A stretch of 59,000 bases of DNA from assembly GCA_905221605.1 (NCBI GenBank), contig CAJNDS010001669.1, forward strand, positions 616,001 through 675,000, given 5' to 3'. The first letter of the stretch is position 1. The number at the start of each line of letters is the position of its first letter. The DNA comes from Symbiodinium natans. Its lineage: Eukaryota; Sar; Dinophyceae; Suessiales; Symbiodiniaceae. The notes under the pieces were generated by a model, which saw only the letters and a list, made by a program, of their open reading frames with translations, was not told the DNA's origin and did not search any database. The translations under genes and the position numbers were made by a program. Shown in pieces: positions 1-12,300 of this stretch.

Positions 1-67
1 CTAAACCCTAAACCCTAAACCCTAAACCCTAAACCCTAAACCCTAAACCCTAAACCCTAAACCCTAA
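1..67 (+). repeat. CCCTAAA tract at the window edge
   Basis: Nine perfect units. The GH20 coding sequence is incomplete at base 341, and a further coding-like minus segment lies at about 69-118. This tract is therefore more likely interstitial than a chromosome end. Confidence 0.85.
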
Positions 68-340
68 ACAAATTCCTGCAGGGGCCCCAAGCTCTCCTGG
101 CCAATGGCGCAGGCCCCTAGCTAAAGAGTTCTTTCATGACAAGGGTCGGGCCCTTTTTCAACCCCAAACCCCAAACCACGCTACTTCAAGAACCCCAATC
201 CCTAAACCCTTTCAACCACCCTCAACCCTAAACCCTAAACCCGAAACCCGAAACCCTAAGCCCTAAACCCTGAACCCTAAACCCTAAACCCTAAACCCTA
301 AACCCTAAACCCTAAACCCTAAACCCTAAACCCTAGCTCA

Positions 341-3300
341 GCCAGGGCTCCACAAGCGCTCGGCAATGGCCGCAAGTCGTGGCCACACCGTGGGGGCCTG
401 GTCCGAGCCTGGGGGTTTAGGGTTTAGGGTTTATTTAGGGTTGTGGTTCAAGGCTTCGGGTTTTTTCGGGTTTGTTCAGTTGTGGGTTTCGGGCTTAGGG
501 TTGTGGTTCAAGGCTTCGGGGTTTTATCATAACTATCGGGTTTGTTCGGTTGTGGGTTTAGGGCTTAGGGTTGTGGTTCAAGGCTTCGGGTTTTTTTCGG
601 GTTTGTTCGGTTGTGGGTTTAGGGCTTAGGGTTGTGGTTCAAGGCTTCGGGGTTTTATCGGGTTTGTTCGGTTGTGGGTTTAGGGCTTAGGGTTGTGGTT
701 CAAGGCTTCGGGTTGTTTTGGGTTTGTTCAGTTGTGGGTTTAGGGCTTAGGGTTGTGGTTCAAGGCTTCGGGGTTCTGTCGGGTTTGTTCGGTTGTGGGT
801 TTAGGGCTTAGGGTTGTGGTTCAAGGCTTCGGGGTTTTATCGGGTTTGCTCAGTTGTGGGTTTAGGGCTTAGGGTTGTGGTTCAAGGCTTCGGGTTTTTT
901 TCGGGTTTGTTCAGTTTTGGGTTTAGGGCATAGGGTTGTGGTTCAAGGCTTCGGGTTTTTTTCGGGTTTGTTCAGTTTTGGGTTTAGGGCTTAGGGTTTA
1001 GGGTATTTTTGGGTTTAGGGTATCTTAGGATTTAGGGTTCAGGGTTTACGCAGCCATGTAGGGCTTAGAACGCCCGCCGGCTGCACGCTTTCGGGTTTGG
1101 TGCTTTTTGCCTCAGGTGCAGCCAAAAGCCCCGTAGCCCATAGCCCTTCTGCACTTGAAGGTTCATGGGTTGTTATGTAGGGTTGTAAGTACCCTAAACA
1201 AGGTTATAAGTAGACTACCTTATCATAACCCTACTTACAACTAGAACCTGCAAGTACGTGAGGGTTTTGTACGAGGTAACTTCAAGGGACTAAAGGAGGG
1301 ACCTTCGTCAGGGACCTTAGGGGTTATGTAGGGGCTACCTAGGCATACAGGGACTGCATAAGGTATGCATGATAGGGGTGGTACAGGGGAATAAGATTCC
1401 GGGTCCCTTCTACGGGCCCTAAACCCTGAACCTTCAAGTGCAGTCGGGCTACAGGCTACTGGGCGTTTAGCTGCACCTGAGGCCCAAAAGGCACCCAAAC
1501 CCGAACGCGTGCAGCCGTCGGGCTCCCTAAACCCTACACGGCTGCCTAGACCCTGAACCCTAAACCCTAAAACCCTAAAGCCCCGAAAGTATATTTCAAA
1601 CAGAGAGCCGAAACTCCGAAGCCTTGAACCACAACCCGCGAAAAGAAACCCTGAACCCTAAACCCTGAACCCGAACCCTGAACCCTAAACCCTAAACCCG
1701 AAACCCTAAACCCTAAACCCCAAACCCCAAACCCTAAACCCTAAACCCTGTTCCCAATCCTCGTTCTCCTGGCCATAAATACACCCAAAATGGCCGGCCC
1801 TCGCAGACCTGGGGTCCCGGGCCATCCACCGTCTCTCCCCACATGCAGCCCTCACCTGTTTAGGGTTTAGGGTGTAGGGTTTAGGGTTTAGGGTTTAGGG
1901 TTCCGGCTTTGGGGCTTTTCCCCGCCGAAGGTTTACGGGTTTCTGCAGCCGCGGCAACCCGAGCGCGAGACGAAAATATGAGCCCGATGCACTTAAAGCG
2001 CAAAGTGCGGGAAAAAGGTTTACGGTTTAGGGTTTTCGGGGTACCCTCTGGGAGGTTCATATACAACGGACGATGATGCTTTGGTAGGTATACTCAGGGC
2101 GACAAGACCTCAGAACGGCCGACAGGCACAACGCGGCGAAGTACAGGACAGTCATGCAAGGTCGACTTTCCCGGAGAGCCCAACACCCCTTCATTCAGGA
2201 ATACACCTCAAACCATCTTGGGAGTCTGGGTGCCCTAAACCCTGAACCCTAAACCCTAAACCCTAAACCCTAAAACAACTACCGACTGGAGCCGCTTCCC
2301 GATACATCGGCCTCCAAGCACCTTATCCTTCTGGTCCTCAGGAACGCCACCCACGGGATCATTGTCGTACATTCCTGCGCCGCGGGCCAAGGAAGAAAGC
2401 CGCAAGCTCATAGAGGTTTAGGCTTTAGGGTTTAGGGTTGAGGGTTTGAGGGTTTAGGGTTTAGGGTTTAGGGTTTTACTTCTACATCATCGTCTCGGAT
2501 ACCTGCATACCTATTCACTCGTCCGCACAGTCCTTGCCAGTCTTCATTTAGATGATCCAAGTACCTCGGCAGCAAAGAACCACGGTGACTACACCCTTGA
2601 TTGGGAAACCCACCATGCAACCCTAAACCCTAAACCCTAAACCCTGCTTCCCGGGCATGCTTCACCAGCTGCCATGGAAGTGGCAGACACCCCCCGAAAA
2701 TTTCTGCAACCATGCCATATATTAACAAGTTAAATACAAACATATACTCATATGTAAACACAACACGAATATAACAAGATAAAACAGTATAAGAACTTAA
2801 TCATACAATGTTTTAATGATAAGATCATATGATATAAGAATGTACCAATATAATAAGAGAATCATATACTCGAATGATAAAATAAGATAACTGTGGAATG
2901 ACATAACAACAGAATGGTACACAATTCTACTAAAATTACAATAGGATAATGAGTAATGGCATACTCGTTTAATGTCATAGCATTACGAGATTGCACTATC
3001 ATGTTAGTATAAGAATGTGCTCATATGCCTTTGAAACATTTCTACGCTTTGCTTCCAGAGGGGCACGACACTCGGCAACAAAGGGCACCCTTATCCAAAC
3101 CATCCCAGTACATGCGCAAGTGTCTAACACAGAAGCCTAAACCAGCAGGATGCGCATCCGGGCTGTAAGCCCAAAACCCGAAAGTTCTTGCAACCAGGAC
3201 TTCGCAGCTGCCAGGAAACTCAGGCTCACACAACCAGCATCACAGTTCTCGTGACAACGACGCTAACTGTGTCACCCGTTCCATAGTCCTGAAACCCTAG

Positions 3301-6300
3301 AAGCCTAACACCCTAAAACTCTAAACCCCTGCGCCATAGACCCTAAACCCAAAACCCCTGCGCCTAAACCCTGACTCCTAAACCCTAACCCCTAAACCCT
3401 AAACCCTACACCCTAAACCCTAAACCCTAAACCCTAAACCCTAAACCCTAACCCTTGCGCCCAAAGGTGCCAGCCCCAGGAGAGAAGCGCACGGTGCCCG
3501 GCTTGCACGGCCCGGACCAGCGTCTTCTTGTCGCGCCACACCTGCTTTGGGGGTTCAGTTGGGCAGGGAAGTAGGGTTTAGGGTTTAGGGTTTAGGGTTT
3601 GGGGTTTGGGGTTTAGGGTTTAGGGTTTAGGGTTTAGTAGGGTTTAGGGTTTAGGGCAAATAAAAGTAGGGTTCTAAGCACCCTGAATCGGGTTGCAAGT
3701 GTAGTTACCAGACTTGTAACCCCACTTGAAACTACCCATGAACCTCCAAGTCATGTTTCACAGAGGGCCCACAAACCCCCTCATTAAGGAATGCACCTGT
3801 AAATTCAGAATAAAAACCCTGTGATTTAAGGTGCAACTTTTGAAAGATCGCCAGGGGGCAACCGCTGCAGGTATGCGGTTAAGGGTTGAGGTTTGCAGCT
3901 CTGCGGTGAAGGATGTTTAGGAGTGTAGGTTGAGGGTGCTTGAGTGGAAGTCTACCCTAAGCCCTAAACCCAAAACCTTCAACCCCAAAGTAAGAGAACT
4001 CTTTAGTTTCAAAGGGGCGGCTTGCTGGTTTTGCCTCGTATACAAAATATATAACAATGTACTCATATGATCAAGCAATCATGTAATGATAGAATAATAT
4101 AAATACATAATAGTATATTACCCGTAATATAAGATCATAATAATCGGAAAACTACAAAATACTCATAGTTTTCGCCATTTGGTGATGAGAATCGCCATGT
4201 CCAGCTCTCTTCTTGACTTCTAGGTCTCGGTCCATTAACATAATTACCCAAAATCCTCAACCCCGAATTTTTTAACACTTTTTGAAGCAGGACTCGTCTA
4301 AACCCTATGAACCCTATAGCCTGAAATTAACATGTATCGACTTCATTCGGGGAGAGGGGTTGGAATCTGCGTTCGGGACACTTGCGGCATTATGGTCCGT
4401 GGCATGCCCAAAGATACGCACATCCGCAGTGGATACTTGGAGGTTCGTGGGTAGTTATAAGATGGGCAAAAAGTAGGGTCTCTCTACTCGCAACCCTGTT
4501 TAGGGTACTGATAACCCTACTTATAGCTACCCACGAACATCAGTAGGCATGTCCCCACACTTCTAAATCGCAGACAAGCCACCTGAACTACAGCCTCCGC
4601 GGGCAGGTCGGCTGAGACAAACGCCTGAAGACAGAGCCCGTGGATGTCCGCACACAATTGCCAGGCCAAGGGGGCAACAGGGCCAAGCGTAGTTTCTAGT
4701 TCATGGTTGGGATAGTATTCAAAACTTAAATGTCTATTCCTTTTTGTGTTTAAGTACCCTTAAACATGTAAAATGTTACCCCACTATGAGTCAGGTTTGC
4801 ATCAGCCGGCCTCGTCCCAAAAGATCGCCGAGCGGTTGAGCGGTCCAGTGACGCGCCGAAACATGCTTCCGACAAAGTGCCGGAACAGCTTGGGCGGTGT
4901 GTCGTAGGTCTTGCCTTACAAAAGCTGTAATGGTATATAGAATAATGAAGATCAGAATGAGGCAAAAGCGTGAACAAAATATAGCACTATATCATAGTCA
5001 TGTAAGAACACAACATAATAACATCATATAGATACGGACAAAGAAAGTATTAGACTAAATTAACATGACAATGCGATAGTATGCTGTGAGAAGAATATCT
5101 TACAATATACCAATATTGTAACACATAGCTATAATGCTACGATAAACCGAATCTCGATTAACATACACTATACTATACACGATAATGATAATATAGCAAT
5201 ACAACAAATAATCAAAGAGCAGTATAATGATTCGACCATCTACAAATACAAGACTTTGTAATATTGTAATATAACAATGAAATACCATAATTACAAAAGC
5301 GAATTAACATAACTATATCTATATAAGGAGGTACGTACATAATCACAAAGGAAAATGCTCTTCGCGTGGCAACGGCTGGGGAGACCCACAAGTGCCTCCA
5401 CTGAACGTCATGCGACCGAGAGAGAGCCCAAGACCCCCTAAGGAAAAATCTGCCTCTAAAGTTTAAACATATTCTTCCTTATGAGGGCAATATAGGGATT
5501 ATTATCTTTTATTCTTTTGGGGTTCTGAAGCAAGTAGTAGATGGTGGGTTTTAGGTGCATTCCTTAATTTATGGGTCTTGGGCGCTTGGTAATTTCAGGC
5601 CAAGAGACCGCCCTCTGAGACAGACAGCCGCTCCCAGCACTCGAAGGGCACCTCATCACCGCCTTCCCAGAGACTCCAACCCTAAATCTTAAACCCTAAA
5701 CCCTAAACCCGAAGATGCTCCTGGGTAGAAATCAGTGGGGTTACAAGTATGGTGATAATACTTCTAAGCCTATCCGTCGACCCTGGGCGGCGTGTTGGGG
5801 AGGGAACCCTCCGCTTTTTGCAGTATGGGGGGTGGGGGGGGGGTGGTGGGTGGTGGGTGGTGGAGAGAGTTTCCCTTGTATTGGGTGGAGAGGTGGAGGG
5901 CTGGGGCGAGGCGGGGTAAACCCTCGACCGCAAGCCCCTGGCACTGATATCCCTATAACTACCCATAAACCTCCCAGCAACTATCGCTAAATCACGCTAG
6001 GACCTGTTATGGTTTGACAAAATGCCTTAACACATAAATCAAGTAAGGATCCTCTCGATGAGGAATATTCAGTCCCCACGTGTCATGCTACGCAGAGAGC
6101 CCAATACCACTCAAGTGAGACAATGTCCTTTATTCATAATTCCTAAACCCTAAACCCCAAAACCCAAAACCCAAAACCCTAAAGAGAAACCCTGTGAGGC
6201 AGGACTGTGTCCCGCCACGCCTATACGATCGGGGTCGGAAGAAATACTAATAGGATTCCCTTATGGTCCCTCTGTAGTTCTACTATAATGATCCCCCCCC

Positions 6301-9300
6301 CAAAAACCCAATTCTACCTAAACCCTTAACCCTTAACCCTAAACCCTAAACCCTAAACCCTAAACCCTAAACCCTAAACCCTAAACCCTAAACCCTAAAC
6401 CCTAAACCCTAAACCCTAGACCCTATTCTAGCGCAGGCCCCTATATTGCGCAAAGGCATCTCCGAGCCTAGGTGAAAGAACTGATCATGGAAAACTCCGG
6501 TCGCCCATTCTGTGAGGAGGCCCTGCAAGAAGTCGAACACTTCCTGCATTCAGGGGTATCCCTATATAACCCCTATATAACCCCTATATATGTATATATA
6601 TATATATACACCTTATGTTGTATGCCTCTATATCCCCCATATATACCTTATGTAGTATATAGTACCTGAAAACCTAAGTAGCCCCCAAATTAACCCTTAA
6701 AGAACCCCTTCTTTAGTCCATTGACTGCACGCAGCCCATGTGTCATTCGCAAAGAGCCCAATACATCTCAAATAACGAACCTACCTTATAAGCCACGCTG
6801 GCTGTCCTTAAACCCTAAACCCCTGACCCCTCTCTCTCTCTCAGGCATTCGAAACGTCAAGCCTGCCAGGGACAGCTCTCGTGGCTACCCCCGTGAAAGT
6901 GTAAGCGGGACAGTCAGAAGTGTGCGAATTACGGTGAGTAAGAGCAAGCGCATGCAGCAACAGCCAGACTACAACTTCGCAGAGAAGACCCTAGAAATGC
7001 GACGTAAGTCACGGATAGCTAAGCGCCTTAATCGTTGCTGCTCAATTAAAGCTTGTATGCCCGCATTTTCAGGCAAATCAAGACACTGCGAGGACTCACA
7101 AGGTTCATCTTCGCTTGCATCATCGAGAACTCTACCGAAAGGTTGAACCGAGGATTCACGAGGTTTCTCTTCTCTTGCATCATCCAGAGCTGGACCGAAA
7201 GGTTGCATCGGGAGGCTTGCCTCACCTGAGCCTGGTTGCTCAAGCTCGCAGAGGCCCGCATCTCGTTCGAGTTCATAAATCCGTCTCTGTAAGGTTTGAA
7301 GAGAGGCCTCAGTCGTTGCCACCACATTTGCCACCAAAGTCTGAGCGATGTTCCGGCACTCATCATCAGTATAGACCCTGTGCGTAGTTTGCGTCCCCAT
7401 TGACATTACCCCACCCGCACCGGATGAAGCACACTCACCATAGTCATCCGCATCATTTGGTCGATTCTCGGCCTCATGCAGATGCAGCCCGACCCCCTGT
7501 GGTTTATGTTGATGCCACGCGCCGTCGTCAACATGCAGGGCGTCATACAAGCTGATGGTTCTTCGAGTCGATACGGCCGGATGATCGCACAACTCTTGTA
7601 GGGTGCACTTCAAGATGCTAGCTGTCATCCGATAGTTCAGTCTGGTGGATAATCTCAAGGAATAAGCTAGGCAAGACACCAGTTTTCGCTTCCCAGACGG
7701 TGATGAATCCATTGCAGCAAACGCGCGAGCGAATTATAGAACAGTATGCTCATTAGAGCCTCGTAGCCAAACTTGAGCCGTAGCCAAAACCCCTGACCCC
7801 TAAACCCCAAAACCCCTAAACCCCTAAACCCCGAAAGCCCTAAACCCCTAAACCCCTAAACCCCGAAAGCCCTAAACCCCTAAACCCCGAAAGCCCTAAA
7901 CCCCTAAACCCTAAACCCCTATACCCCTAAACCCCAAACCCCTAAACCCCGAACGCCCTAAACCCCTCAAAAGTTCTTTGGGTTACCGCAGTCATCAACT
8001 GAGGCTAGGCTGCCCAGTATCCTAGGCTTAAAAAGGGTGCCATTTTTTGCTTAAAGGGGTTTTTCAGGGAACCTAAACCCCTCAAAAAGGGAATAAGGGT
8101 ACTACTGGGCATCCTAGGAGGAGACATGAGAGCGAAGGTCCTTCGTGGGCTCGAAGGCCAGCCGCCTTGACCTCTTTCAAAAGCACCACGCACCGTTGCA
8201 GGGGTTAGGGGTTTAGGGGTTTAGGGGTTTAGGGGTTTAGGGGTTTAAGAAGAGACCTAACAGTGCTGAATCCAGACTCTGCATGTCAGCTAAACCCTAA
8301 ACCCTAAACCCCAAACCCCAAACCCCAAACCCTAAACCCTAAACCTGTCTCGGGCTCTCTGGGAATGGTGGCGTGCCTCTCCAGGCAGCGTGGGTCGAAG
8401 AGCTCCGCGTGCGACTTGCTCCAGGAGCTCACATGCCCAGGCCTGGCCATCCCAATTTAGGGTTTAGGGTTTAGGGTTTAGGGCTTAGGGCTTAGGGTTT
8501 AGGGTTTAGGGGTTTAGGATTTAGGGTTTAGGGTTATCCCCTTCTCTTCCTAACATGGTGACATGTTGATGCCCACCAGACAAATTAAGGAATCTTCCAG
8601 AGGCGGACGCGTTAGCCCAATACCAAACCCTAAACCCTGAACCCTGAACCCCAAACCCTGCCATCTGGGGTCGCGACATATCAAATTCGGGAATGACTCG
8701 GACGCCATGCAGCTGTGCGAAGTCTACGATGTCCTTCACGTCGTGGAGCGAGTACCTTTCCAGGTTGCATTCGAGCTTTCCTGAGGCCTGGGCTCCCAAA
8801 ATCCGAACTGTTTAGGGTTTAGGGTTTAGGGTTTAGGGTTTAGGGCTTGCAGCTGTCGCCTTTCACTGGCGCTCCATGCACCCTTCTCTGCGAGCTCCGG
8901 GTGCGACGAGCTGGGCATGGAGAAGGACCTCTGCACAAAGGCCGGATGGTTCTTCTATGCATGCATACATCATATGTATCTATATATATATGTGTGTGTT
9001 GTAGTTATATGCACATACACAAAAAGTAAATAAATACCAATTGTCCTTCTATACAGATAATTTATATATATATATGTATCTATCTATATCTATATATAGC
9101 AGTTTCGGTATCTACTTGCATCTATCCACCTGTGTATGTGAGTATTCATGCCTGTGTGCGTGTGTGCGCGCACGAGCGTGCCCTCTCACGGCAATTGCCT
9201 TTAATCGCCTAGGAACTCATCCTCCGTCAAATGCCAGTGGAGCACGTTGAGCTTGGCAAAAGACCTGAGATGCTGCTCTCGTGGTCAAAGTCACAGACTG

Positions 9301-12300
9301 AACATGTTGAGGGTTTAGGGTATGGCTGCAGCCTCCCTCGATGAGCAATAGCGAAACTCAACATAAACACCTGCAGAGCAATGAGCTGCCCTGCAGGAAA
9401 GAAATTCAAACATTCAGCTTCTTTGGCTTATACGGAGACTTGGAGGGGTTAGGACACATCCATCTCCAAAAACTTAAGTCCACATCAGCCCAAGCGTTTC
9501 ATCCTGAGATCATTCAACCTTTTTTGACAAAACCCAAACCCTTCTTACTAAACGGTGCATCGGAATACGGGCCCATGTTTTCCGATAAAAAACAGCATGA
9601 GAATACTCGGATTGCTCTTAAAACACCTAAAACATACTCCTGAACACGATCCACTTAAACCTAATAAGGGTAAACATAACATGTTCCAAAGGCCTAAACC
9701 CTAAACCCTAAACCCTAAACCACGGCGTTTTCCTGTTGCTAAAGCCACGAGCCGGCTGTGCTGCCACGCAGCATCGCCTCGATTGTGCGCTTGAGGCCTG
9801 AACGTTGCCCCCCCCACCCTCCCCAGAGACTCGTTTAGGGTTTAGGGTTTAGGGTTTAGGGGACTCCAATGCTCCAATATTCAAGGAATAGGGTTCAGGG
9901 TTTAGGGTTTGGGGCTAGTTTAGGGTTTAGGGCTTAGGGTTTGGGGTTTAGGGCTCCAAAAAAGAGACTCCAGCACTCCTTAACTCAGGAATCTTCCTGA
10001 AAACCATAATAGGAAAAATACTCTCTTTTAGGGGGGTCATTCCTAAAATTAAGAGGAGTTGGAGTCTCTGGGATATTTACTGTACCTAGGGTTTAGGATT
10101 TGGGGTTTAGGGGTAATTGCAAAGTGCAGGTGGCGGGCGATGCCCAGAAGCCTTCAGCCCTCAGCCACACGAAGCCCCAAACCCGTCTCCGTCCCAAACC
10201 TTCTCCGACGTACATCCCATTCTCCAACCCGGAGCTCTCCAAAAAAATGGTTTAGGGTTTAGGGTTTAGGGTTTAGGGTTTAGGGTTTAGGGTTTAGGGT
10301 TTAGCCTTAATATTTAGCACTGGGCTTTGGGGGGGGGGGGTCATTAAAGTATAACTATATTGGAACCAGAAAGGAATACTATTCCTGATTCTTCCGAAAC
10401 CCCTCTATAATTTTATAATTCCAAAAAAAAAACTGAGCCCTCGTAGCCGACCCGAAGCGCCGCCCTAAAACCGGAAACCCTAAGGGGTTTAGGGTTTAGG
10501 GTTTGTGCTTTAGGGTTCGGGTTTAGGGTTTAGGGTTTAGGGTTTAGGGTTTAGGGTTTAGGGTTTAGGGTTTAGGGTTTAGGGTTTAGGGTTTAGGGTT
10601 TAGGGTTTAGGGTTTAGGGTTTAGGGTTTAGGGTTTAGGGTTTAGGGTTTCGGGTTTCGGGTTTCGGGTTTCGGGTTCAGGTCTCAGCCCTACAGCCCTA
10701 CAGCCCTATGAGCCGGGACACGGATTGGCGGCAAGAAGTGCCGCGCCGAGTCGACGAGCAGTCCCCGATGCTGAAACTGGGGGGCATCCTGGCACTACGT
10801 AAGACTTAAGGGGTATAAGGAGGGACCCTTTAGGGTTTAGGGTTTAGGGTTTAGGGCTACTACCCCCCCCCCCCACGTGGAAACTAGAGGGGGCATCCTG
10901 GCACTACGGAAGCTTGGGGAAGCTTCGGGAGCCTTACACCCAGAGACTCCAATACTCCTTCGTTTAGGAATATTCCTTCAACCAGACAACGCACCCTCTC
11001 ATGTTTTGCGGAATATTCCTTAACTAGGGGGGTGTTGGAGTCCCTGGGCAGAGTTCAAGGAACTAAAGGAGGGAGTTCTTGGGGGGCGACGTAGGTATTC
11101 TAGGCACGATATAAGCTATATATAGGAGTTATGTAAGGGTTATTTTGGGGAATATGAGTACGGGTCCCTTCTAGGGGTCCCTCCGTTTTGCCCCTTAACA
11201 AAGTAGTAGGGAACCTTAGGTTACATGCCCCCTTGAACCCCCCTCCCTGAAGGACCCTATAATCTACTATTTGCATAAGAGCCCCCCAAAAGACAAACAT
11301 ATTCGTCCTTGCAAGGGTATTACATGGATTTTGATCTTCTAGTTTTTGGGGGGTTCCTAAGCGGATGAAAGGCCCAGAGCAAGCTATCTAACCGCCACTT
11401 GGAGGCACTTTTGACCTCGTAAGTCTACTTAGTAGCCCCTCAGAAATCCTAGAATGATCCCCCAGAACCCAACTCTCTCGAAGTTAAAAAGGGCTTCCAA
11501 GTAGGTGCACTTCTTCTCCCTTCGTTTCGAGCGGGGTCCGATCTTCGGGTCTGTTGGCAGGCATCGCACTTCAGAAACGGCAGCCTTTCGGGGGCGCCCA
11601 AGACTATTTTCAGTGCAAGTACCAGTGTTGCTGGGCCTGCTGTGCCTGTTGCAAGAAGGCACCAACGCTTCTGACAGCATGTCTTGTGGCAGAGACGTCA
11701 AACATCTTCTTTGCAGCTTGTGTGCGAAGAGCCGCTGTAAATACCACTCTTCTGGGCATGTTCGCCGACGGCACAAACGCCTGTGAGGAATATACCTATA
11801 CCTCAAATCATACTCAGGATCCCTATATAGTTTAAGTTTAAGGTGTATTCCTTAACTAAGGGGTTTTGGTCGTTCTTCTGGCTTTAGTTTAAGGTGTGCA
11901 TTCCTTAATTAAGAGGTTTTGGGCTTTCTGGGATTTAGGGTTTAGGGTTTTGGCTTACGGGTTTAGGGTTTCGACTCTCACACTGGCGCACACGCTGGCG
12001 AGGCTCCGGATGATCCAAGGGTTTAGGGTTTAGGGTTTAGGGTTGAGGGCGTTCACAGCCGGCATTGCTTGTTGAAGGTCCTCCATTCGGAATGGCACAT
12101 CATGGATGGAGTAGGTGTCCGTGGTGAAATTGTACTCCTTGGCGGTTGAGGGTTTAGGGTCTAGGGCCCAGAACAAGAACACACCACCAACACACCTTCC
12201 TGCGCATTCAGATGACACAGGCTTGCATCATTCCTGAACCCTAACTAAGCCCAAGAGAGCCCCAAACCCATTGGTTAAGGAATATGGCCTAAATAGCAAA

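Noticed and set aside
5703-5990. Overlapping open frames on both strands over a GGGTGGTGGG-rich stretch
   Set aside because: Low-complexity G-rich sequence within a GH20 intron, with no coding codon bias.
10059-10262. Minus-strand RLLGIARHLH near 10.13 kb resembling the GH20 RGLLxDxARH motif
   Set aside because: A far better match (HRGLLVDSARHFLPP) at 10770-10722 joins both neighbouring exons in phase, so this fragment is chance or a decayed duplicate.
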